Of a stretch of 18,161 nucleotides of DNA, positions 1-7,841 are shown one piece after another (within the stretch, counting starts at the first letter, position 1; each line of letters starts with the position of its first letter). The notes below the pieces were generated by a model, which searched no databases, was not told where the DNA came from, and saw only the letters and a list, made by a program, of their open reading frames with translations. The stretch is from G020353115 sp964481765 (GTDB lineage: Bacteria > Bacteroidota > Bacteroidia > Bacteroidales > VadinHA17), in NCBI GenBank assembly GCA_964481765.1, contig CAYZVJ010000069.1:1-18161 (forward strand), in the 5' to 3' direction. A program made the position numbers and the translations under genes.

Positions 1-125
1 CATTTATGGTTCCTTTCCAGACTGAAACAGGTTTGTTCTCCATGTTATTTACGATTAAGGTTTCTAAACAAATATATTAGTTTTTTACTTAATAATCAGG
101 CGTGGTGTTAAAAGATTTGTAATCT

Positions 126-156
126 TTTGATTACACGGTAAAAGTTTGTAATTTTG
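126..156 (+). promoter_or_regulatory. Bacteroidota-type promoter of the SRP RNA gene
   Basis: A TTTG (126-129) is followed after 19 bp by TAATTTTG (149-156). This matches the Bacteroidota primary-sigma consensus of a TTTG-like -33 box and a TAnnTTTG -7 box. The SRP RNA helix begins at G161, where a start site would be expected. It is the only complete -33/-7 pair I found in the window. Confidence 0.75.
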
Positions 157-160
157 TGAT

Positions 161-257
161 GGGTAAGTCTTATACGACCAGCTCCTGCTGAACCCCCCCA
201 GGACCGGAAGGTAGCAAGGGTAGGTGGTTGTAGCGGTGCGATATAAGTAGCTTACCC
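161..257 (+). ncRNA. ffs: Signal recognition particle RNA, small bacterial type
   Basis: This is the RNA core of the bacterial signal recognition particle, which binds Ffh and helps target nascent membrane and secreted proteins to the SecYEG/FtsY machinery. The ends pair: GGGTAAG (161-167) with CTTACCC (251-257), continued by a helix between the GTCTTATA and TATAAG segments. The apical domain contains the GGAA tetraloop (206-209) inside CCGGAAGG, followed by the conserved GTAGCAAGGG side of the Ffh-binding internal loops. At about 97 nt it is the 4.5S-like form without an Alu domain. A strong promoter lies directly upstream and a T-run directly downstream. The ends are set by pairing and could be off by a few bases. 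Confidence 0.93.
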
Positions 258-265
258 ACTTTTTT
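251..265 (+). terminator. Terminator formed by the SRP RNA closing helix
   Basis: The 3' arm of the SRP RNA terminal helix (251-257, pairing with 161-167) is followed at once by ACTTTTTT, with the T-run at 260-265. The closing stem itself therefore probably acts as the intrinsic terminator. Confidence 0.6.
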
Positions 266-329
266 ATTTACAGTGAGTGATAGTTGAATAAAAGAATATA
301 CTTTTGAAGGTTTTGTCAGATCTTAGAGT

Positions 330-950
330 ATGGGAATGTTATTGAAGATCTATCCGGAGAACCCCAGCCATGGGTCAATCCGCAGGGTGGTTGATGTGCT
401 TGAAGAAGGTGGTATCATCATCTATCCAACCGATACGGTCTATGGAATGGGTTGTGATATCATGAATTCCAGGGCTGTTGAAAAAGTTGCCCGCCTTAAG
501 GGGATCAATCCAACCCGGGCAAATTTCTCCTTCATCTGTCACGATCTGAGTCAGATCTCCGGTTACACCAAACAGGTGGATAATCCCATATACAAATTGA
601 TGAAAAAGCACCTTCCCGGTCCGTTTACCTTTATCCTTCACGCCAGCAACCAGGTTCCGAAAATGTTTAAGAGTAACAAAAAAACCGTGGGTATCCGGAT
701 ACCTGACAACAACATCATCCTGGAAATAGTGCATGAGCTCGGGCGGCCCATCCTCTCCACCTCCATTCACGATCCCGATGAAGTCATTGAGTATACCACC
801 GATCCGGAACTGATCTACGAAAAGTACAAGGACAAAGTCGATATCATTATCCACGGTGGATATGGAAATAACGAAGCCTCAACCATAGTCAACTGCACGT
901 CTGAGGAACCAGTGATCGAGAGGCAGGGATTGGGTATATTTGAGCACTGA
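330..950 (+). CDS. yciO: YciO-type member of the Sua5/YrdC/YciO family
   Basis: This 206-residue protein is a single YrdC-like domain, the fold that binds ATP and threonylcarbamate or RNA in the tRNA t6A pathway. Visible motifs are YPTDTVYG (32-39), LPGPFTFIL (95-103), GIRIPDN (121-127), LSTSI (142-146) and DIIIHGG (171-177). The LSTS motif, the HDLS segment near residue 71 and the length resemble E. coli YciO more than TsaC or the longer Sua5, from remembered family sequences. The exact role is therefore uncertain: threonylcarbamoyl-AMP synthase activity is established for TsaC/Sua5 but less clear for YciO. The start could also be the second Met (336), two codons later. It converges with trkH, leaving 7 bp between stops. 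Confidence 0.85.
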   Translation: MGMLLKIYPENPSHGSIRRVVDVLEEGGIIIYPTDTVYGMGCDIMNSRAVEKVARLKGINPTRANFSFICHDLSQISGYTKQVDNPIYKLMKKHLPGPFTFILHASNQVPKMFKSNKKTVGIRIPDNNIILEIVHELGRPILSTSIHDPDEVIEYTTDPELIYEKYKDKVDIIIHGGYGNNEASTIVNCTSEEPVIERQGLGIFEH

Positions 951-957
951 AAAGTTC

Positions 958-2406
958 TTATTTCTTCCAGAAGGAGGGCGAGAAAAGAACAAGAACCGTG
1001 AACAGTTCAAGCCGCCCCAGGAGCATCAGGAAGGATAAAAACCATTTTCCGAAGTCAGGCAGAAAATAATAATTTTCCGCTGGTCCCACTCTACCAATCC
1101 CAGGGCCAATATTCCCCAGTGTGGCAGCAACGGAACCGAAAGCACTATCCAGATCACATCCCAGCAAACCCATAACAACAACACCTAACCCGGTAATCAG
1201 CATATAGAAAACGACAAAAGCAAGGATATTGGATATGATCTGGGGTGAAACGGCTTTATGGTTAAACCGAACAGGTATCACGGCTTTGGGGTGGATCAGT
1301 CTTTTAAGTTCAAGCAAACCGTTTTTAAACAGCAGTAGTATCCTCATCATTTTAATACCTCCTCCAGTCGATCCTGCTGATCCACCTGAAAACATCAGGA
1401 TAAGTAAAAGGATCACGAGGAATGGAGTCCATTGCAGGTAATCAATCGTTACGTATCCGGTAGTGGTAATAATTGAGACGACCTGAAATGCCGCATCCCG
1501 GAATGATTTCTCAACGGTAATGTCCTGGGTAATCAGTAAACCGCCCATTACCACCAGGATAGAAAGCATAACAAAGCCCACATAAAACCTGAATTCTTCA
1601 TTCTTCCAAACCTTATCGAACCGCAGGTGCAGGGCAAAATAGGAAAGGGTGAAATTGGTACCGGCAAGAAACATAAAAAAGGTGATGACATAATGAATAT
1701 AAGGGGAAGTAAAATAAGCAATGCTGAGCTGCTTGGTCGAATACCCTCCGGTAGCCATGGTTGTAAACGAATGGCATACAGCATCAAACAGGCTCATTCC
1801 ACCAAAAAGCAGAAGGATGGTTTCTGCACCGGTAAAAATAATATAGATTGCCCATAGTCGTTTTGCGGTATCCTTCACCCGCGGATGCAATTTGTCCGGT
1901 GCAGGACCGGGTACTTCGGCGATGAAAAGCTGCATTCCCCCTACACCAAGCAAAGGCAGAATAGCGATGGACAGCACAATGATTCCCATACCACCCAGCC
2001 ACTGGGTCATACTGCGCCAAACCAGTAAACCGTGAGGCATGGCTTCGATATCGTTCAGGATGGATGCCCCTGTGGTGGTAAAACCCGACATGGTTTCAAA
2101 AAAGGCATCGGTAAAGGAGGGTATTGCTCCGCTGATAATAAACGGTATGGATCCGAAAAATGAAAAAAGGATCCACCCAACTGAAACGATGATGTATCCT
2201 TCCCGTTTACCCAGGTTAGGCAGGGCTTTCCTTGTCAGGAATCTGCCTGAACCTCCGGCAGCAACGGTGATCAGTGAGGAGATCAGAAGCGATACAAGGT
2301 CACTATCCCGGTAATAGAGCGAAAAAGGAACTCCAAAAAGCATAAAGATCCCTTCCAGAAAAATCAGGGTACTCAATACCTTCAGGATGATTTTGAAGTT
2401 TATCAT
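958..2406 (-). CDS. trkH: Trk-type potassium uptake channel subunit TrkH
   Basis: This is the membrane pore subunit of the Trk K+ uptake system. The 482-residue protein shows the four pore-loop selectivity-filter repeats of the TrkH/TrkG/KtrB superfamily: TTTG (110-113), TMATGG (216-221), ITTTGY (313-318) and TLGNIGPG (429-436). The Gly/Ser-rich intramembrane loop GGSAGSTGGGIK (341-352) lies between repeats three and four. Hydrophobic segments cover most of the chain. I chose the ATG at 2406 (MINFK); the frame is open upstream to 2469, but that would add 21 atypical residues and overlap trkA. The start lies 13 bp after the trkA stop, so the two are almost certainly co-transcribed. Its length is normal for TrkH. 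Confidence 0.95.
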   Translation of the reverse strand: MINFKIILKVLSTLIFLEGIFMLFGVPFSLYYRDSDLVSLLISSLITVAAGGSGRFLTRKALPNLGKREGYIIVSVGWILFSFFGSIPFIISGAIPSFTDAFFETMSGFTTTGASILNDIEAMPHGLLVWRSMTQWLGGMGIIVLSIAILPLLGVGGMQLFIAEVPGPAPDKLHPRVKDTAKRLWAIYIIFTGAETILLLFGGMSLFDAVCHSFTTMATGGYSTKQLSIAYFTSPYIHYVITFFMFLAGTNFTLSYFALHLRFDKVWKNEEFRFYVGFVMLSILVVMGGLLITQDITVEKSFRDAAFQVVSIITTTGYVTIDYLQWTPFLVILLLILMFSGGSAGSTGGGIKMMRILLLFKNGLLELKRLIHPKAVIPVRFNHKAVSPQIISNILAFVVFYMLITGLGVVVMGLLGCDLDSAFGSVAATLGNIGPGIGRVGPAENYYFLPDFGKWFLSFLMLLGRLELFTVLVLFSPSFWKK

Positions 2407-2419
2407 TACCACGAAATGG

Positions 2420-3757
2420 CTAAAAGAACTTTTCGATCCTGGTGATTGCAGTAGGCAGGGCAAAAACAACCGCCCGATCGTTTGGCTTTATCTCCGTATC
2501 GCCCTTGGCAATAAACGCAGATTTACCACGAATGATACCCCCGATGCTTGCATCTTTCGGAAAACCGATATCCTTGAGTGCTCCCAGGGTAACCTTTGCA
2601 CCCTCTTTCACCACAAATTCCAGTACTTCAGCATCAGATACAGTCAGGTATTTAATCCTCGACACCTCCGCCCTCATGGTAAACCGGAATATCTTACTGG
2701 CTGTGATCAGCTTCTTGTTTATCACCGTATCTACCCCGATATTTTCAGCCAGACCGATGTACTGTATGTTTTCTATTTCAGCGATCGTCTTTTTAACACC
2801 GATTTTCTGGGCAAAGAGGCAAGATAAAATGTTGGCTTCAGAATTTCCCGTAACGGCGACAAAAGCATCCATGTTTCTGAGGCCCTCATCACACAACAGG
2901 TCAGTATCCCTGCCATCACCATTGATTACCAGTGTATCTTCCAGTTCATCAGCCAGCTGGTCGCATTTATCTTTATCGATCTCTATCATTTTAATGTTAA
3001 ATTCCCGCTGCAGCTCGAGTGCCGTTTTTTTCCCGATACGGCTACCTCCGAGAATCATAAGGTTCCTAATGCCAAACTTCTTTTTGCCTATTTGACTAAA
3101 AACCTCCTGAAGTCCCGATCGGGTTGATACAATGTATACCATGTCGTTGACTTCAAAACGGTCATTACCCCGCGGAATGATCGTCTCCCCGTTTCTTGTT
3201 ATGGCAATGGTGCGGTACTCCATCGACTGGTCTTTCCTGGTCAGCTCACCCAGTGTTTTATTAATGACCGGAGCATTTTCGTCGAGCTTGAACACAAAGA
3301 GGGATAGTTTCCCACCTGAGAACTCAAAAAATTCGGTTGTTTCGGATTGGTGCAGGAGCCCGACAAGCTCCTGGGCAGCAATGCGCTCCGGATAGATCAG
3401 GTAGTCGATCCCCAGGTTCGTGAAATGCTCTTTGAAAGAAGGCAGGAGATATTCGGGATTATCCACTCTTGCAATGGTCTTCTTCACACCGAGGTGTTTC
3501 CCTATAATGGCAGATGTGATGTTAATATCTTCGGAATGAGATACAGCAATGAACAGGTCTGCCTGTTTGATTTTTGCTTCCTTAAGGGTATGAAAAGAGG
3601 TAGATGAACCAACCAGAGTCAGGATATCCATTACAGCTTCAATCGATTTTAGCCTCGACTCGTCAGGATCGATGACGGTAATCTCGTGGTCCTCATTACT
3701 CAGCATTTTTGCCAGGTGAGATCCCACTTCTCCGGCTCCTGCTATGACAATTTTCAT
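2420..3757 (-). CDS. trkA: Trk system potassium uptake regulatory protein TrkA
   Basis: This is the cytoplasmic nucleotide-binding subunit that gates TrkH. The 445-residue chain has two tandem RCK (KTN plus TrkA_C) units. The first Rossmann domain begins with MKIVIAGAGEVGSHLA (GxGxxG at 7-12) and has the acidic end of beta-2 at VIDPD (28-32). The second begins at LMILGGSRIGKKTA (233-246) with IEIDKD at 258-263. Each is followed by a TrkA_C-like segment (about 140-220 and 365-445). The second P-loop reads GGSRIG, close to but not identical to the GxGxxG of the first, so the two sites may differ in ligand affinity; that is inference. It is upstream of trkH in the same transcript, with an inverted repeat in its upstream region. 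Confidence 0.95.
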   Translation of the reverse strand: MKIVIAGAGEVGSHLAKMLSNEDHEITVIDPDESRLKSIEAVMDILTLVGSSTSFHTLKEAKIKQADLFIAVSHSEDINITSAIIGKHLGVKKTIARVDNPEYLLPSFKEHFTNLGIDYLIYPERIAAQELVGLLHQSETTEFFEFSGGKLSLFVFKLDENAPVINKTLGELTRKDQSMEYRTIAITRNGETIIPRGNDRFEVNDMVYIVSTRSGLQEVFSQIGKKKFGIRNLMILGGSRIGKKTALELQREFNIKMIEIDKDKCDQLADELEDTLVINGDGRDTDLLCDEGLRNMDAFVAVTGNSEANILSCLFAQKIGVKKTIAEIENIQYIGLAENIGVDTVINKKLITASKIFRFTMRAEVSRIKYLTVSDAEVLEFVVKEGAKVTLGALKDIGFPKDASIGGIIRGKSAFIAKGDTEIKPNDRAVVFALPTAITRIEKFF

Positions 3758-3777
3758 CTGGAATGGCTATTGTTCTC

Positions 3778-3814
3778 TATTCGAAGGGCAAAATAATACA
3801 TTATCCTTCGAATA
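3778..3814. promoter_or_regulatory. Inverted repeat upstream of trkA, possible operator
   Basis: TATTCGAAGG (3778-3787) and CCTTCGAATA (3805-3814) are perfect 10-bp inverted arms separated by 17 bp. The repeat lies 20-57 bp upstream of the trkA start and about 85 bp downstream of the comEC stop. No T-run follows on the minus strand, so a regulatory site or mRNA hairpin is more likely than a comEC terminator. The function is inferred from position only. Confidence 0.4.
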
Positions 3815-3898
3815 TTCTAACACAATCTCATTTTTTTTACCCCTTTTCCAGACCCGCATCCGGTAATAATAAATCCATCCGCAACGACTTTTCGTTCA

Positions 3899-6049
3899 TT
3901 ATAACCATACTTCGTTAATATTCCGGATCCAGGCACCCTCTGTCCTGACAACATAACAGGGGATTTCCAGTTCAACACATTTCTCCTTCATTACCTCTTC
4001 CCAATAGAATGAAATGGAAGGATCGAGGACTATCTGCCTCACCCTGAAATGCTCAAAGAACCCGTCATGTGGGATTTCCGGATCGTGCCTGATGATAACA
4101 CAATCCAGATCATAGGGTGTCTTTTCCGGATGCCGGTCAGGCCATTCACCATCAATCAGGCAGATCCTCCTTCCATGAAACCAAATGAAATTCCCACTGA
4201 TAACCGGACCATCCTCCATATCAGTCAGGTCAGGGGCTTCCATCTCATTCTCGTGCTCTTCCAGGGTGATACAATTCCAGTGACGAATCCTGAGCCGGTT
4301 AAAATGATTCGACACATAATACAGTACATTTTCCTGACTTCCCGTTGTATCAAAATCGCCGGATAACCAGGCTTTTTCTCCGGTAATAAATCCGATAGCA
4401 GTCGTTTTTTCAACATGATATACCGCAATTACCTTCTGATGTTTGGTATGGAAAATAGAATATGCATTAATCGACAGGAACAGGGCAACCGCAGTGAAAA
4501 AACAGAAAATATACCGGCTCTTCTTCCGGATAAGGAACAGGGAAAGTGCCAGGATAATGCTATAAATGAGAAGTGTTTCAAGGATGCTGTTTGAGATTCC
4601 TGATGTCAGAGCATGAGGTAGACCTGTTATCAGTTCAAGGATATTATTCAATATGCTGATGGACTGATTCATGAGCCAGGCAAGCAGTGCGGCAACCGGT
4701 GGCAGGAAAGAGAAAAGGAATAAAAGTACTCCCAGGTAGAGTATAACCGTAACAAATGGAATAACAACGAAATTACTAATGATGAAATAGTTGGGGAATT
4801 GATGAAAATAGTAGATGGTTATCGGAAATGTAGATAATTGTGCAGCCAGCGATACAGATATTAGCCCCCATGCCTTATCAACAACCCAGAACCGGCTCCT
4901 GAACAGGCGATAAAACCGGGGTTGAAAGAAAATGATTCCGGTAACAGCAATATAGGAAAGCTGAAAGCCTACTTCCATGATCAGGTAAGGGTTGATCAGC
5001 AAAAGAAAGAAGGCTGAAGCAGCAATGGTATTGTACACATTCCCCGGTCGTTTTAACGATTGTCCGATGGTAACGAAACTGAACATGGTGGCAGCCCGCA
5101 TTACCGAAGGGGATAAACCGGTCAGGAACGCAAAGAACCAGAGGAACATTATGATCAGAGAAGCCCGTATGATCGTGCCACTTCTGAATTTTCCGAGAAA
5201 GCCCAGGAGATAGAACAAAAGAAAGTATAAAATGCCAACATGCAACCCTGATATTGCCAGGACATGCATTACACCTGCATTCTTATACAGATCCTGCAGG
5301 TTGTCATCCAGTTTATCTCTGAATCCCAGGGTTAATGCACCGGCTATAGCCATCTCTTCCTCTCCAAAATGAAATTTCTGATAAATGCCCAGCAGGCGAT
5401 GCCGCATTTTTGCAGAGATCAGCTGCAGTGTATTCCCTTTGTTTGCTGCCGTCCGTTCCCAATCCTCAGATCGCAGGTACATCCGGCAGTAGATTCCACG
5501 ACGGTACAGGTACCTTCTGTAATCAAACTCATACGGATTGTTGTAGAAAGGAATTTCCTGAAATTCTCCCTCTATCTTAAGTTGATCGCCAATGAATAAA
5601 TCCCTGACAGCTGAATCTTTTTCAAAGTAAACCAATGCACTGCCTCTGGTATTTTCCCAACCTTCAGGAGATTTAATTTGCCGCACCTTAAGAATTGCCT
5701 TATATGATCTGGGTTTCTCTTCCGGCACTTCTGTAACCACGGCAATTATCTGGCTCTCTCTCATGCCATAATGTGTGAAATTTCCGCGGTTTTCTTTAAT
5801 GGATAACAGAGAGCAACCAAAAAAGAAAAGCATAATATTCAGTGTAACACCAAAAAACCATCGTCTATGATAATCGGGTGACACGTTCTGCCAGGCAAAA
5901 ACTATAAAAAGGGAAACGGTGGACAGGGCAAACAATACCAGAGTTCCTGTGCAGGGTAAAGAAAGATATGACTGGAAAAGGATACCAGCAACAAATGGTA
6001 GTAGGAGGCGGACATAGGGCCACTGCCGTAATTCTTGCTCTGAAATCAT
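3899..6049 (-). CDS. comEC: ComEC/Rec2-family DNA uptake channel protein
   Basis: ComEC forms the inner-membrane channel for single-stranded DNA during natural transformation. This 716-residue protein has N-terminal membrane segments (about 14-85), a soluble DUF4131/OB-like region (about 95-200) and the polytopic Competence domain (about 230-510). Signature motifs of that domain are visible: HVLAISGLHVGIL (262-274), PSVMRAA (314-320), GFQLSYIAV (361-369), TFPI (407-410) and NFVVIPF (426-432). The C-terminal part (about 535-716) sits where other ComEC proteins carry a metallo-beta-lactamase-like domain, but no HxHxDH motif is present, so that domain looks degenerate and probably does not bind metal. 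The gene is followed by trkA after 141 bp and is divergent from the gene at 6235. Whether the cell is transformable cannot be read from this gene alone. Confidence 0.9.
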   Translation of the reverse strand: MISEQELRQWPYVRLLLPFVAGILFQSYLSLPCTGTLVLFALSTVSLFIVFAWQNVSPDYHRRWFFGVTLNIMLFFFGCSLLSIKENRGNFTHYGMRESQIIAVVTEVPEEKPRSYKAILKVRQIKSPEGWENTRGSALVYFEKDSAVRDLFIGDQLKIEGEFQEIPFYNNPYEFDYRRYLYRRGIYCRMYLRSEDWERTAANKGNTLQLISAKMRHRLLGIYQKFHFGEEEMAIAGALTLGFRDKLDDNLQDLYKNAGVMHVLAISGLHVGILYFLLFYLLGFLGKFRSGTIIRASLIIMFLWFFAFLTGLSPSVMRAATMFSFVTIGQSLKRPGNVYNTIAASAFFLLLINPYLIMEVGFQLSYIAVTGIIFFQPRFYRLFRSRFWVVDKAWGLISVSLAAQLSTFPITIYYFHQFPNYFIISNFVVIPFVTVILYLGVLLFLFSFLPPVAALLAWLMNQSISILNNILELITGLPHALTSGISNSILETLLIYSIILALSLFLIRKKSRYIFCFFTAVALFLSINAYSIFHTKHQKVIAVYHVEKTTAIGFITGEKAWLSGDFDTTGSQENVLYYVSNHFNRLRIRHWNCITLEEHENEMEAPDLTDMEDGPVISGNFIWFHGRRICLIDGEWPDRHPEKTPYDLDCVIIRHDPEIPHDGFFEHFRVRQIVLDPSISFYWEEVMKEKCVELEIPCYVVRTEGAWIRNINEVWL

Positions 6050-6155
6050 GAAAAACAGATCTATCCGGGTGGATATAAATGTACAAAAAAACCGCTACAT
6101 GTACTCACCAGGAAAAACCGTATTGGAAGAGAATTCTTTGCCCCGGCTGCAAAAA

Positions 6156-6163
6156 TAAATTTG
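6156..6163 (+). promoter_or_regulatory. Candidate -7 box for the dihydroorotate dehydrogenase-like gene
   Basis: TAAATTTG (6156-6163) matches the Bacteroidota -7 consensus TAnnTTTG and lies 71 bp before the start codon. A TTTG at 6137-6140 is only 15 bp upstream, shorter than the usual 19-21 bp, so the -33 assignment is weak. Confidence 0.4.
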
Positions 6164-6180
6164 GAAAGTAAATCCAAATT
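6158..6180. promoter_or_regulatory. Inverted repeat overlapping the candidate promoter
   Basis: AATTTGGA (6158-6165) and TCCAAATT (6173-6180) are perfect 8-bp arms around a 7-bp spacer. The left arm overlaps the putative -7 box, which is where a repressor operator would sit. A separate 12-bp palindrome, AGAATTAATTCT, occurs at 6207-6218. Binding by a regulator is inference. Confidence 0.35.
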
Positions 6181-6234
6181 GGCTATTTTAAACAACTTGA
6201 AAAATAAGAATTAATTCTAAAATAATATCATATA

Positions 6235-7248
6235 ATGGCCAATCTTTCAAATAGTTATATGGGTATTGAATTAAAAAATCCCATCATTGTCGGTGCCAGT
6301 AATCTTGTTACTGATGTGAACACCGTTAAAAAACTGGAACAGGCAGGAGCAGCTGCTATTGTTTACAAATCCCTTTTCGAGGAGCAGGTCCAGCTGGAAA
6401 ACCTTGAGATGCAGCAGGACCTCGAAGAATACAATGAGATCCACGCAGAGATGATAACCCTTTTTCCCAATCTTCAGCATGCCGGGCCGGAAGAACATTT
6501 GCTGAACCTGAAAAACCTGAAAAAGGAAGTCAATATACCCGTTATCGCCAGCCTCAATTGCGTATATGAATTTACCTGGGCCGAATATGCCGTGGAACTT
6601 GAAAAAACCGGTGTTGACGCCCTGGAATTGAACTTCTATGCAACACCCAGGGATTTCGATAAAGATGGAAAGGAGATCGTGGATGAACAGGTGGCCATAC
6701 TTAAAAAAGTCAAAGCTAAAATTGGGATTCCGGTCAGTGTAAAACTCAGCCCATTCTATACAAATCCCCTCAAGGTCATTGCAGAGATGGATAAAGCGGG
6801 TGCCGATGCCTTTGTTCTATTCAACCGGCTCTTCCAGCCCGATATTGAAGTTGAATCGGAAGAAATGCACTTTCCCTGGAACCTGAGTAATATCGAAGAT
6901 AGTCGCCTGTCGTTAAGGTTTGCCGGGTTATTGTATGGGAACATCAAAGCCCAGGTATGTGGTAATACCGGTATTTTTGAAGGTGCTGATGTGGTTAAGA
7001 TGTTGCTCGCCGGAGCCGATACCGTTCAGGTGGTCAGTACGCTTTACAAGAACAAACCGGAACAGATTGGAAAGATGATCAGGTCACTGGAGGAATGGAT
7101 GGATGCTAAAAAATATGAATCGATCGCCGATTTCAAAGGGAAATTATCCAGGAAAAACATCACTGATCCTTATGCTTATAAGCGTGCACAATATGTTGAT
7201 ATCCTGATGAAAGCAAACCGGATCTTTCAGCGCTATCCGCTCAGATAG
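6235..7248 (+). CDS. Dihydroorotate dehydrogenase-like flavoprotein
   Basis: This 337-residue protein has the FMN-binding TIM-barrel layout of class 1 dihydroorotate dehydrogenases and begins like them (GIELKNPIIVGASNL, 10-24). Lys45 in YKSLFEEQ occupies the flavin-contacting lysine position, VSVKLSP (167-173) carries the second conserved lysine, and CGNTGIFEG (242-250) is the phosphate-binding loop region. In canonical class 1A enzymes the ELNLSCPN loop holds the catalytic Cys; here the loop reads ELNFYATP (131-138), with no Cys or Ser. It therefore belongs to the family annotated only as dihydroorotate dehydrogenase-like, and I would not call it pyrD. Its substrate is unknown. It is monocistronic, divergent from comEC and convergent with def (4 bp between stops). 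Confidence 0.85.
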   Translation: MANLSNSYMGIELKNPIIVGASNLVTDVNTVKKLEQAGAAAIVYKSLFEEQVQLENLEMQQDLEEYNEIHAEMITLFPNLQHAGPEEHLLNLKNLKKEVNIPVIASLNCVYEFTWAEYAVELEKTGVDALELNFYATPRDFDKDGKEIVDEQVAILKKVKAKIGIPVSVKLSPFYTNPLKVIAEMDKAGADAFVLFNRLFQPDIEVESEEMHFPWNLSNIEDSRLSLRFAGLLYGNIKAQVCGNTGIFEGADVVKMLLAGADTVQVVSTLYKNKPEQIGKMIRSLEEWMDAKKYESIADFKGKLSRKNITDPYAYKRAQYVDILMKANRIFQRYPLR

Positions 7249-7252
7249 GTTT

Positions 7253-7834
7253 TTACTGGAGGGTCTCTGAATTCAGTTTCTTTTTGGGAAGAATGGTTTT
7301 GTACCTTGCTTCGAATTTACCCTTCGATATAGCATTCAGTTTATTCTTGAGTAGTCGCTTTTTAAGTGGCTGCACCAGATCGGTAAAGAGTATCCCTTCC
7401 AGGTGGTCGTATTCATGCTGAATGATGCGGGAAGCGATCCCGTCATAATACTCATCGTGTAATTCAAAATTCTCATCATAGTACCGGATTCTAATCCGCG
7501 GTTCCCTGTCCACATCTTCCCGTATGTTAGGAATGCTCAAACACCCTTCGTTAAACGGACTCAACACGCCTGTTCTTTCAATGATCTCCGGATTGATAAA
7601 TGCTATTTTGAACCCTTTCAGAGAAGGGTCATCATCGGACAGGCTGTTCGCATCGATCACAAAAAGCCGGACAGCTTTGCCCACCTGGGGTGCCGCAAGT
7701 CCCAAGCCATCGGAGACATACATGGTTTCCCACATGCTTTCCAAGAACTCCTGCAATCCCTCCTCATCCTTCCGGAGTTCGCGGGACTTCTTCCTGAGAA
7801 CCGAGTGACCATATACAACTATTGGATATATCAT
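7253..7834 (-). CDS. def: Peptide deformylase
   Basis: This metalloenzyme removes the N-formyl group from the initiator methionine of new proteins. All three motifs are intact in the 193-residue chain: motif I GLGLAAPQVG (43-52), motif II EGCLS (96-100, metal ligand Cys98) and motif III QHEYDH (139-144, metal ligands His140 and His144, catalytic Glu141). The basic C-terminal tail (about 158-193, with RLLKNKLNAISKGKF) is of a kind I associate with Bacteroidota deformylases. The start codon lies 7 bp after the ruvX stop, so the two are very probably co-transcribed. The fmt gene, a common partner elsewhere, is not in view. Confidence 0.96.
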   Translation of the reverse strand: MIYPIVVYGHSVLRKKSRELRKDEEGLQEFLESMWETMYVSDGLGLAAPQVGKAVRLFVIDANSLSDDDPSLKGFKIAFINPEIIERTGVLSPFNEGCLSIPNIREDVDREPRIRIRYYDENFELHDEYYDGIASRIIQHEYDHLEGILFTDLVQPLKKRLLKNKLNAISKGKFEARYKTILPKKKLNSETLQ

Positions 7835-7841
7835 TGCCTGT

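Noticed and set aside
1..3. CAT at the window edge, a possible minus-strand start codon preceded by a GGAAAGGAA-like site
   Set aside because: Only the start codon would be inside the window, so nothing about a gene can be supported.
2407..2469. Upstream extension of trkH starting MFLPCL
   Set aside because: It overlaps the end of trkA and adds residues unlike TrkH; the MINFK start gives the normal length and a 13-bp gap.
2442..3095. 217-codon open frame on the plus strand inside trkA
   Set aside because: It is antisense to a clearly conserved TrkA, low in complexity and matches no family I know.
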